Source: JABDBE01 sp963832245
Lineage (GTDB): Bacteria; Acidobacteriota; Terriglobia; Terriglobales; Acidobacteriaceae
Direction of reading: 5' to 3'
DNA: 64,000 bases
NCBI GenBank assembly: GCA_963832245.1
Contig: CAWHTG010000004.1
Span: 1,674,001 to 1,738,000 of the forward strand
Below the pieces are notes generated by a model. It was not told the origin of the DNA, ran no database searches, and saw only the letters and a list, made by a program, of their open reading frames with translations. Position numbers and translations under genes: made by a program. Positions 35,891-43,186 of the stretch are shown here, piece after piece. Every line of letters begins with the position of its first letter. Within the stretch, counting starts at the first letter, position 1.

Positions 35891-36415
35891 TTGCAGGTCA
35901 TTTGGGATTATCTCGTACTTCACGCCCTCATGGTGGCAGTTGCACTCGCTTTTATATTCGGCTTGGTCTTTTCCCCGGTTGGTGCGGTGGTTTTCGAGAT
36001 GTTGCCCGCGAACTCGCGCACTCGCAGGGCTACCCGCAGGGTACAAAACTGGCTTGCGAATCGATCAGCGAAGAAGCTCCAAAAGAGAATCGCAGGATTG
36101 GAGAGCTACCGAGCTAACTTGGTTTCCGATAAGGCTCATTATCTGAGTACATTGAGATTCGTTCTTGCGATCCTTACTCTGATGTCGGCGGCGCTAGTAT
36201 TATTTATCGCGGGGCGAATTGAGCTATTTGGTCGAACTTTTGCTCGGCCAGGATCTTTCGATCTTCTGGCGCTGATGTGTTTGTTTGTTGCCATATTTTT
36301 TGGGGGCTATGCCCTTAAGATTGCATCGTTAGACACCCAGGATAAACTCCAAGCGACGATCGCCGGCATTGACGCTGACATCCAAGAACTGACCTCAAAG
36401 CTTCCTCCTACTTAA
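35891..36415 (+). CDS. Hypothetical membrane protein
   Basis: 174 residues starting at TTG 35891; GAGGAGG lies six bases upstream and decides the start. Three hydrophobic stretches are clear (about 8-34, 88-107, 122-143) and a basic/coiled loop (RRATRRVQNWLANRSAKKLQ) lies between the first two. The C-terminus is a short coiled coil (LDTQDKLQATIAGIDADIQE). No family is recognised. Its end overlaps a decayed VRR-NUC gene on the other strand by 21 bp. Confidence 0.7.
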   Translation: MQVIWDYLVLHALMVAVALAFIFGLVFSPVGAVVFEMLPANSRTRRATRRVQNWLANRSAKKLQKRIAGLESYRANLVSDKAHYLSTLRFVLAILTLMSAALVLFIAGRIELFGRTFARPGSFDLLALMCLFVAIFFGGYALKIASLDTQDKLQATIAGIDADIQELTSKLPPT

Positions 36416-36600
36416 TTCGCGATTAAGGCAATCCCGCGATCGCATCATCAAGGCCATAGGTGATTGCTTGACGACGTTTTCTATGAAGGCGATCTGATCG
36501 AAGCTGGGCTTCTTGCCGGGCATTTCCACCTCGATCCCGGTGTACTGGCCTACGGGCAAACACGCGATGACTGCTACCGCCATATGTCGCGCCTCAGTTG
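36395..36600 (-). pseudogene. VRR-NUC nuclease remnant (5' end lost)
   Basis: The minus strand reads GQYTGIEVEMPGKKPSFDQI followed by AFIENVVKQSPMALMMRSRD. This matches the core of VRR-NUC (PD-(D/E)XK-like) nucleases, typically GxxxGIEVKxPGGxPTPxQxxF. The usual catalytic Lys of ExK is Glu here (EVE). The N-terminal part is missing, and an IS3-type element starts immediately upstream, so the gene was probably cut by transposition. VRR-NUC genes often sit on phages and integrative elements. Confidence 0.5.
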
Positions 36601-36613
36601 GAAATGGAGAAAG

Positions 36614-36643
36614 CGTTCGTCCGTTAAGATAACGGAGCGAACG
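36614..36643 (+). other. Hairpin in front of the IS3 orfA start
   Basis: CGTTCGTCCGTTA (36614-36626) and TAACGGAGCGAACG (36630-36643) pair with one bulge, and the hairpin swallows the GGAGC ribosome-binding site of the ATG at 36645. Such structures often limit transposase translation from outside promoters. Confidence 0.5.
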
Positions 36644-36644
36644 T

Positions 36645-36936
36645 ATGAGGAAGGAACGGAAGCATTTCACTCCAGAAGAAAAAGTAGCCATCTTGAGGCG
36701 GCATCTTGTGGACAAAATACCCGTCTCGGAGCTGTGTGAAGAACTAGGCCTGGCAGAAGGAACTGTTCGAGAACGGAGCCGCCGCTTTTCAATCTCAAGA
36801 GCGTCCCCAGCGCCAAGTGGAGGAGAAGCAGAAACGGATCGAGTTCTTGGAGAAGAAGATGCAGACCAAGGACGAGGTCCTGGCTGAGCTGATGGCTGAG
36901 CACATCGCTCTAAAAAAAAGTCTTGGGGAACTCTAA
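36645..36936 (+). pseudogene. IS3-family orfA with internal deletion
   Basis: Begins MRKERKHFTPEEKVAILRRH with its helix-turn-helix, then breaks after CEELGLA; the correct continuation (KELFENGAAAFQSQERPQRQ, then a leucine zipper) is in another frame. About eight residues (the usual PTVFYRWQ) are missing, so a short deletion caused the shift. The corrected frame ends at TAA 36934, after an A8 run (36912-36919) with A AAA AAG, the normal -1 slip site for making OrfAB. Confidence 0.7.
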
Positions 36937-37845
36937 CCGGCAACTGGGTGCCGCACGATGTGCGGGATCTAGTAGTGGATTTCGTCCGACGCTGGTCGGA
37001 GAAGGCCGGGATCGGCGTCGGACGGTTCATCCCGTGGCTGGGCGTGACCGCCAGCAAGTTCTATGACTGGCGGCAGCGCTACGGGTGCGTCAACGAGCAC
37101 AACGGTTGGGTTCCCCGTGATTTCTGGTTGGAGCCGTGGGAGAAAGAAGCGATCATTGAGTTCCATCTGGAGAACCCGCTGGAAGGTTATCGGCGGCTGA
37201 CGTTCATGATGCTCGACGCTGACGTTGTGGCGGTTAGTCCGGCGAGTGTTTGGCGAGTGTTGAAGCAAGCTGGATTATTATCCCAGTGGAAGAGCAAACC
37301 ATCGCGCAAGGGAACCGGTTTCGAGCAGCCGCTGCAGCCGCACCAGCACTGGCCATATCGACGTTTCCTACATCAACCTGTGCGGCACCTTCTATTACTT
37401 GTGCAGCGTTCTGGATGGGTTCAGCCGTTTCCTCGTGCATTGGGATCTCCGGGAGTCCATGAGAGAAGCCGACATCGAAGTGATTCTGCAGCGAACCCAG
37501 GAGAAGTACACGGAAGCGAAGCCGCGAATCATCTCCGACAACGGCCCGCAGTTCATCGCTCGCGATTTCAAGGAGTTCATTCGCATCTCGGGCATGACGC
37601 ACATCCGAACCTCGCCCTATTATCCTCAATCGAACGGAAAGCTGGAGCGCTGGCACAAATCGCTGAAAAGCGAATGCATTCGACCGGGAACGCCGCTGTC
37701 ACTGGAAGACGCGAAACGCCTGATCCAACAGTATGTGGATCGCTATAACAACGTGCGATTGCACAGCGCGATTGGCTACGTGACACCGAACGACATGCTC
37801 GCGGGCCGACAGGCAAAGATCCATGCTGAGCGCGACGGCAATTGA
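36912..37845 (+). pseudogene. IS3-family orfB (integrase) with a one-base insertion
   Basis: From the slip site the frame reads LTGNWVPHDVRDLVVDFVRR and continues into the HTH_21 region and GYRRLTFMMLDADVVAVSPA. At about 37353 an extra C breaks the frame; removing it gives HWHIDVSYINLCGTFYYLCS with the first catalytic Asp. Second Asp is in IISDNGPQF and Glu in SNGKLERWHKS. So the rve core is intact in two pieces. With orfA also damaged, this copy is dead unless helped in trans. Confidence 0.8.
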
Positions 37846-38197
37846 GGCGGCTGGCAAGGCATCTGGGGAATTAGAACCCCAAGAATCCGGAAAGGTTTCT
37901 CGCCCTGCTTGGCATCGTGCGCTTCGCGGGGCAGATTATTTCATTTGCATTGGGGGTGTCCAATCACGTTTACCGGGGACGATGTCCTTATTGTCGGGAG
38001 TAGGTGCCGGTGGGACCTCAGTGAGATGCTCAAGGTCTGACTCTCAAAACAATGGAAGAGTCATCGACTCGGCCCACGTCCTGCCATTCGTTGTTTGCCA
38101 CTTCCGTCAAGAATTCTCCGGCTGCCGCAAAGGGTCTGTCACGCCTACGCCGTGACACTTCGGGGCTTCCGACTTAGCTTCACTTCCGAGAGTTTAG
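37846..38197. other. Intergenic region after the IS3 element
   Basis: The right end of the IS must lie here, but I could not identify a terminal repeat. No coherent frame was seen. Confidence 0.45.
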
Positions 38198-38479
38198 GTG
38201 TCAAGTTTCAAAATTCTATTGAACACCGTTTCCGGTGGCAACGTCACTTTAGACAGGTTATTGAATGGCACGACTCAAAAAGCCAAGCCCCACAACGAGT
38301 GGGTGGCACACAGGAGCACCGAATGCGATCGGCCACTCAAGAAGCGCGTGGTTTATCGTGCGTCACGCGATGTGTTAGTGCTCTTCCGAAAAACACTCGG
38401 CGGTGATCGAAGTCCCATTGAGGGAAGTGGAAAGGTGTCTTTGGAGTTTGCCGCCGATTCAGGGCGGATGACGGGCTAA
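38198..38479 (+). CDS. Possible small hypothetical protein
   Basis: A 93-residue frame from GTG with balanced composition (KPHNEWVAHRSTECDRPLKK, then VVYRASRDVLVLFRKTLGGD) and a weak GAGAG upstream. No family is recognised. It may be a gene of the mobile region. Confidence 0.3.
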   Translation: MSSFKILLNTVSGGNVTLDRLLNGTTQKAKPHNEWVAHRSTECDRPLKKRVVYRASRDVLVLFRKTLGGDRSPIEGSGKVSLEFAADSGRMTG

Positions 38480-38705
38480 TTCTGGACGAAGGAACAAGAC
38501 TAGCCGCCTCAGAGTTTGCTGATTAAATGGTGGAGTCACGCTGGCTCGCGGATTCAACCTGTCAACTGTGCGTTTCCTCTGACACTTACAGTCGGACTGC
38601 CGTTGGTAGGAGTCAAGTCCAAACCGCTGTCAATTAAAGTCTGAGGGACTTTTGTTTTCGAGACACTGAGCCTCTTCCGACCTCACGCAAAGCGCCAACC
38701 AAAAA

Positions 38706-38733
38706 TGGCGGAGTGCAAACTTGCACTCCGCCA
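38706..38733 (-). terminator. Rho-independent terminator of the ParB-like gene
   Basis: TGGCGGAGTGCAA and TTGCACTCCGCCA form a 13-bp perfect stem; on the minus strand it is followed at once by TTTTT. It lies six bases after the ParB-like stop codon. The stem sequence recurs at 60100-60127. Confidence 0.85.
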
Positions 38734-38738
38734 CGAAT

Positions 38739-40322
38739 TTAAGAGACAGATGCCGTCTTGCTCTGAGCCTTTGGCTTGACCGTTGTTTTCTTATTTTGTT
38801 TCGCGGCGAGTTCCCTGGCCACGGCCTTTTGCAGCTTCTCCGCATCAACTCGGTAGCGTTTGGCGGCGTCCATAAGAACGTCGTCGCCGTTGGCTGTGGA
38901 TCGCTGATAGGCCGAATCCAGCAATGAGGCTTCGAGAAGGAGCTTACAGAGTTCAGACTCATCATACGTGCCGACCTGCTTTGCCAGCAGTTCTTGCGCG
39001 GAGTCTGAGTCCTTCTTGACCTCTACCTTGTGCCGCTTCGCCAGAGCCGGGATTTCGCTGTAGGACAGATGCGCAATCAAGTATTGAGCGATGACTTGCA
39101 GGTCCGCCTTCTTCAACGGAACCGAAACCCGTTGCAGCACGGTCGCCAGTATCCGATGGCGGGTCGTGATCGCAAGCTTCTCCTTCTGGATTCGCTTGCG
39201 TTCCGCTGCCCGTTCCCGCTCAACCTGCTCGGGAGATGGCGCGTCGGGACGATGCACCCGGCAAGCTGGATCGGGACAAACCTTAACGATGTGTCCACGC
39301 TTGCCTCCGTCCGTCACGATGGCCTCGGTCATCTTGTCACAAGGTTTTTGGAATGCTGACAGCTTGGCGCGTTCGCCGTTCGTCCTCGCCTTCTTGATCT
39401 GCAATTCGACATAGTGATTGCGTCCAATCGGGGCACCTTCCCGGCTGTTCCACGCCGACGAAATCTGAACCAACGTCGGCTTGGTTTCGAGAGCCTTGCT
39501 GACATGCGCGTCGATCTTGGCCCGGAAGCATTGCGGATCGGTGCAAGAGTCCTTACGAACGTCGCTGAAAAGCAATTTGTTGAATCCGGTTCGCTTGGGA
39601 CAATTGGCGCATGACCCGGCCCCTGTAACCAGCGTTTCATCCTGTTTGTCGAACGGCGCTGCGTCCAGCTCCAACAAGATGTTGGACTCAATCCACGCGG
39701 CGAGTTCCCGCACGGGGATGAGCACTTGCGTGTTGCCTTCACTCGTCCACATGCTGCGGAAGGACGCTGCGAATGCTTCCTGCTGTTGCGCCGCCGGGAG
39801 CTTGGCGATTAGCAGAGCATGGCCCGTCGTGATTTTGTCGTTGAGGAACGCTTCCGCAACGGGTGGTGTCAAGTCGGTGAGTTTGACCCTGCTGTACACA
39901 TAGGCTTCGCTCTTTCCCGCTCTCGCCGCGATACTGGCCACGGTGTAGGCGCCGTCCTTGAGTTCCAAGAGTGACCGGAAACCCAAGGCTTCTTCTAGTG
40001 GGTGAATGTCCTCCCGCTGCAAGTTCTCGACGACCTGGGCTTCGATGGCCTCGGCGTCAGATAGCTTCACAACTCGAACCGGAACGGCTTCCAATTCGGC
40101 GATTTTGGCAGCACGCAACCGCCGCGCTCCGATGACAACCTGATAGTTGCGTTCTTCCAGTTCTCGAACCAAGAGCGGCTCCAACACACCTTGCGTTTTG
40201 AACGTGGCTGCGAGTTCTTCCAGAGCCGTTTCGTCAAACCGCTTCCGTGGGTTGGTGGGTGACTCGGTGAGAGTGGCAATGGGAACATTTTTGTATTCCC
40301 CGTTCATTACTGTGCTTTTCAT
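38739..40322 (-). CDS. ParB-like nuclease/partition protein of an integrative or plasmid element
   Basis: 527 residues from ATG 40322, which has AGGAGAAAAAG upstream. The N-terminal ParB/Srx domain (about 8-100) shows SPTNPRKRFDE, LLVRELEERNYQVVIGARRL and VVENLQREDIHPLEEA; a KorB/Spo0J-type helix-turn-helix follows (about 110-165). Further on a Cys cluster (GSCANCPKRTG, DSCTDPQCF, later VCPDPACRVH) suggests a metal site, and the tail is Lys-rich. Proteins like this occur on plasmids and integrative elements, where they bind centromere-like sites or regulate transfer. No ParA is nearby. It follows the ArdC-like gene on the same strand. Confidence 0.8.
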   Translation of the reverse strand: MKSTVMNGEYKNVPIATLTESPTNPRKRFDETALEELAATFKTQGVLEPLLVRELEERNYQVVIGARRLRAAKIAELEAVPVRVVKLSDAEAIEAQVVENLQREDIHPLEEALGFRSLLELKDGAYTVASIAARAGKSEAYVYSRVKLTDLTPPVAEAFLNDKITTGHALLIAKLPAAQQQEAFAASFRSMWTSEGNTQVLIPVRELAAWIESNILLELDAAPFDKQDETLVTGAGSCANCPKRTGFNKLLFSDVRKDSCTDPQCFRAKIDAHVSKALETKPTLVQISSAWNSREGAPIGRNHYVELQIKKARTNGERAKLSAFQKPCDKMTEAIVTDGGKRGHIVKVCPDPACRVHRPDAPSPEQVERERAAERKRIQKEKLAITTRHRILATVLQRVSVPLKKADLQVIAQYLIAHLSYSEIPALAKRHKVEVKKDSDSAQELLAKQVGTYDESELCKLLLEASLLDSAYQRSTANGDDVLMDAAKRYRVDAEKLQKAVARELAAKQNKKTTVKPKAQSKTASVS

Positions 40323-40423
40323 TTCTTTTTCTCCTATTCCGTTTGAAGTAGTTGTGTTTCTGTCGCAGGCACACGTCGGACTGGTGCGCCCAAAGTTGCA
40401 CTTGCCTTTCTTTGGTTTGGTGT

Positions 40424-41275
40424 TTAGGCGGCAGCCGCTACCGGCTCCGGGGCGATTCCCCCAAGGATCACGGCAGCGGTGTGCTGAACAACTTCCAGAC
40501 TTTCTTGCAGAAGTTTGGCGTCTCCATGCCAGAGCCGGATGTAGTCCTGCGCGGCGGTTCCGTTGTCCAGCCCGACCGCTTGGCAAACCACAAACGCCAC
40601 AGCCTCGGCTTCGGTTTCCCGCACGGGCTTGGTGGTCAAGGTGCGGCGCTCGCCCTGATGCAACATTTCGTGAGCGATCTCATGCACCAGCGTGGAAAAC
40701 TCCTCGGCGGGTTCCATCCCGGAAAGCAAAGTGATCTTTCCGCCAAAGGACAAGCCTTTGGCGGGTGCGATCCGCTCTGAGTAGTTGAGGTTTACGCCTC
40801 GGGCTGCGACGAACTTTACAAGGCGTTCACGGTAACCGCTCACGTCGCCCTGCACTTCGGTAAGCGTGGGCAATTCCTTGCCTTCGGTCTGGCTGATGTC
40901 AAAGACATACACGGCGCGGAAACCAACCAGTTGCGGCTCTGCCCTGCGCTCGTCCGCTGCATTGTCAGTGTCTATATTGGTCGTAACTTCGTCCGGGCGC
41001 GGCTTGCGGTAGCCGACCATCGGGGCAAGAATCAGAATGCCTTTTTCGCCTCTTTTGACGAAGCGGCCAAGCGAGTTCCATGTACGAATCCCCGCGACGT
41101 TGGTTGCTTGCGGTTTCTGCCGAGCAATCAGCATGATGTTGCCAAAGCTGTAGTGATGAAACCGGGCCATCGCGTTGAGATACTGCGTCAACACTTCACT
41201 CTCTCCCGACTCCAAAGCTGCGACCAGATAGCTGACTGCCTCGTTGGTTTTGTTCTTGATCTCTTCTAATTTCAT
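40424..41275 (-). CDS. ArdC-like antirestriction protein
   Basis: A 283-residue protein with an N-terminal ssDNA-binding domain of the ArdC type (about 5-130: QYLNAMARFHHYSFGNIMLI, RTWNSLGRFVKRGEKGILIL) and a C-terminal zinc-peptidase-like domain with HEIAHE (198-203) and a candidate third ligand in ETEAEAVAFVV. ArdC proteins protect incoming single-stranded plasmid DNA from restriction during conjugation. With the ParB-like protein it marks a transferable element. The C-terminal Ala-rich tail is short. Start ATG 41275 has a GGGAAAAAA-like weak site. Confidence 0.85.
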   Translation of the reverse strand: MKLEEIKNKTNEAVSYLVAALESGESEVLTQYLNAMARFHHYSFGNIMLIARQKPQATNVAGIRTWNSLGRFVKRGEKGILILAPMVGYRKPRPDEVTTNIDTDNAADERRAEPQLVGFRAVYVFDISQTEGKELPTLTEVQGDVSGYRERLVKFVAARGVNLNYSERIAPAKGLSFGGKITLLSGMEPAEEFSTLVHEIAHEMLHQGERRTLTTKPVRETEAEAVAFVVCQAVGLDNGTAAQDYIRLWHGDAKLLQESLEVVQHTAAVILGGIAPEPVAAAA

Positions 41276-41603
41276 TGTTTTTTCCCTTCTGCCGGTGTTG
41301 GCTTGTTTTTTCTTTCACTTGGAGCGGCAGCGAGGAAAAACAAGGCGACACGGGCGAAGGGACGAAACGGAGCGCGAAGGAGGGTGGCAGGGCGTGAGTG
41401 AAAGCGCGGCGAGTGCCAAACGGTTTTGCTTTAGGTTTGGCGCGAAACCGGCGCAGTCCGAAACGCCCGTCCGAGCCCGCGGCCAAGCGGGCGTCCACCC
41501 GGAAGAGGGCGCAGTGGGAAGAAGACGCGAAGCCTCCGATGCATCAGGAGTTGGTTCTTCTGTAGACTGTTGATTCCGCAAAGAAACTGAGTTGTGGACT
41601 TTA
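41276..41603. other. Intergenic region between ArdC and the toxin-antitoxin genes
   Basis: GC-rich, no coherent frame. It separates divergent transcription units, so it should hold the ArdC promoter. Confidence 0.5.
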
Positions 41604-41621
41604 TATCCTAGAACTGGGATA
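41604..41621. promoter_or_regulatory. Candidate operator of the toxin-antitoxin operon
   Basis: TATCCTAG-AA-CTGGGATA is an inverted repeat with 8-bp arms and one mismatch. It ends five bases before the toxin ATG and overlaps the likely ribosome-binding site and -10 region. Type II antitoxins usually bind such palindromes to repress their own operon. Confidence 0.6.
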
Positions 41622-41626
41622 ATCGA

Positions 41627-42016
41627 ATGGCGCGATGGACGAGGGTCCCTGGCGAAAAGCCTTTGTTTTGGGTGGGATCGGCAAAGGACGATCTGCTGGA
41701 GTTTCCCGAGGCGGTACAGGACGACATTGGGGTCGCCTTAAGTGTGGCACAGTTTGGTGGAAAGCATTCAAAGGCGAAGCCGTGGAAAGGAGAAGGTCCG
41801 GGAGTTCTTGAAATAGTAGAGGACCACAGAGGCGACACCTATCGTGCGGTGTACACCGTGAAGTTTGATCAGGCTCTGTATGTTCTTCACGCTTTTCAGA
41901 AGAAATCGCCGAAAGGAATAAAAACAGCCCAAACGGACGTGGAATTGGTTTCCCGAAGGCTCAAGTCGGCGAGTGAGGATTATGAGGCGAGATATGGCAA
42001 ACGGAAGAAGCAATGA
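41627..42016 (+). CDS. RelE/HigB-type toxin (Gp49-like)
   Basis: 129 residues in the HigB/Gp49-like branch of RelE mRNA interferases (FWVGSAKDDLLEFPEAVQDD, KPWKGEGPGVLEIVEDHRGD, YRAVYTVKFDQALYVLHAFQ, KKSPKGIKTAQTDVELVSRR). These toxins cleave mRNA on the ribosome. The toxin-first order is typical of HigBA systems. The antitoxin gene overlaps its 3' end by 23 bp, so the two are coupled. The gene is intact. Confidence 0.88.
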   Translation: MARWTRVPGEKPLFWVGSAKDDLLEFPEAVQDDIGVALSVAQFGGKHSKAKPWKGEGPGVLEIVEDHRGDTYRAVYTVKFDQALYVLHAFQKKSPKGIKTAQTDVELVSRRLKSASEDYEARYGKRKKQ

Positions 42017-42350
42017 TGCAGTGGTTGCAAGTACGGGAAATGTATTCACAGATCTTGGCCTACGCGGTGCCGAGGAAAAGCAAACACGAGTGCGCTTGGC
42101 GGTCGCTATCAATCAGATCATTGAGGCACGTCACCTATCGCAGACGGCGGCGGCGCGCCTACTTGACATCAATCAGCCCAAGATTTCTGCTTTGGTGAAT
42201 TATCGGCTGGAAGGGTTTTCCGTGGAGAGGCTGATGCATTTTCTTAATGCGCTCGACCGTGACGTAGAGATCGTAATCAGAAAGAAACCCAGGTCGAAGA
42301 GGGCGGCAAGAATTGTGGTAACGGGCGCCCAGCTGTCCCATGTGGTCTGA
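41994..42350 (+). CDS. HigA-type antitoxin (XRE family)
   Basis: About 118 residues from ATG 41994 (GAGGCGAG eight bases upstream); an earlier GTG at 41973 is possible. The helix-turn-helix spans about 35-90 (INQIIEARHLSQTAAARLLD, INQPKISALVNYRLEGFSVE), followed by ALDRDVEIVIRKK, a classic ending for this family. It should neutralise the toxin and, with it, bind the operator at 41604-41621. Confidence 0.85.
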   Translation: MANGRSNDAVVASTGNVFTDLGLRGAEEKQTRVRLAVAINQIIEARHLSQTAAARLLDINQPKISALVNYRLEGFSVERLMHFLNALDRDVEIVIRKKPRSKRAARIVVTGAQLSHVV

Positions 42351-42479
42351 GGCCGTTTGGTGATTCGCCGGAGCAATTCTGTAGGTGCTTCACATGGTAG
42401 GGGCGTGAGCGAAACCAAGCCCACCTCTTTCAAGCACTGTTACACCGTCACAGCACGCCTTTGCTGGCATGAGGAGGGG

Positions 42480-42775
42480 GAAATGACTGGCGCGAGGAAT
42501 CGTCTAGCTATAGCCGCTACCTTTCGCCCCGCAGTTTAAGGGCGGGCTCCTTCCTTCTATGGCTGATCCTGTTCGCCGCGCGGTCGATTCTCATCAACTA
42601 GCGTTGGCACAAACAGATACGGGCGCTATCTCCGGCATCGTCAATGACGCGAGCGCTGCCGTGGTTCCGGGCGCCACCGTGACGCTGACTAATAACGCGA
42701 CAGGCCCGGTGCGGGTGACATCAACAGACGCCTCAGGGGTTTACTCCATTCCGAATATCCCACCCGGGGCTCATT
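42480..42775 (+). pseudogene. N-terminal remnant of a TonB-dependent receptor-like protein
   Basis: One frame gives a signal peptide (RAGSFLLWLILFAARSIL); the next frame gives LALAQTDTGAISGIVNDASA, then VTLTNNATGPVRVTSTDASG and VYSIPNIPPGAHS. That is the CarboxypepD_reg plug-side domain found at the start of acidobacterial Oar-like TonB receptors, normally about 1,000 residues. Leader and domain are out of frame and the barrel is absent; sequence stops at the IS5 remnant junction near 42775. Confidence 0.65.
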
Positions 42776-42935
42776 CCGGCTCCGTTGATAGTAGGGCTCG
42801 ATCAAGGCGCACAATTTTGGCCTACGGTACCACTTGCTCCATCTCTTCCAAGAACATCGCCCGCCGCGTCTTCTTTGTATACCGCTCGACCCCCGTCATC
42901 ACCGCCAGTGTCCTCTGCTTGCTTCGAGATTTCAC
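42772..42935 (-). pseudogene. IS5-family transposase N-terminal remnant
   Basis: From GTG 42935 the minus strand reads MTGVERYTKKTRRAMFLEEM and EQVVP, then a stop where Trp is expected, then AKIVRL and, after a one-base shift, IEPYYQRS. This is the start of IS5-group transposases (typically ...RRAxFLxEMExVVPWxxLxxLIEPxYP). It breaks off exactly where the TonB-receptor remnant begins, so the two fragments are fused by an old insertion and deletion. The rest of 42936-43094 shows nothing recognisable. Confidence 0.65.
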
Positions 42936-43094
42936 CTGGCGCCACTCTATCTATACTCGTTGTGGAAAGGAGCACTTAATCGTCTCCCTAGCTTTGTCGA
43001 CATATTTAGTTTTTGACCATGGACCGTCTTGTGGTCGCTTAATCCACTGCGCCCGAAAACCAGAAGATTCTATCGGCGAGTTCAAACAGACGCA

Positions 43095-43140
43095 CCTAGG
43101 AATTTTTCTAGCTGACAAATGTGCTCATCGCGACAGAAAC
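43095..43140 (+). promoter_or_regulatory. Shared upstream element, copy 1
   Basis: A 45-bp sequence repeated at 44953-44997 (shared CTAGGA, TTTTTCTAGCTGACAAA and GCTCATCGC). It contains a CTAG...CTAG inverted pair and ends 46 bp before the OmpA gene start. Probably a promoter or operator common to the two genes. Confidence 0.65.
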
Positions 43141-43186
43141 TTCGGTTGGAAGATCCGCTCATACGCGTGAAGAGGAGTAGACTTCA

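Noticed and set aside
37823..38155. 110-residue frame after the IS3 element
   Set aside because: Composition is that of noncoding sequence and it overlaps the orfB stop.
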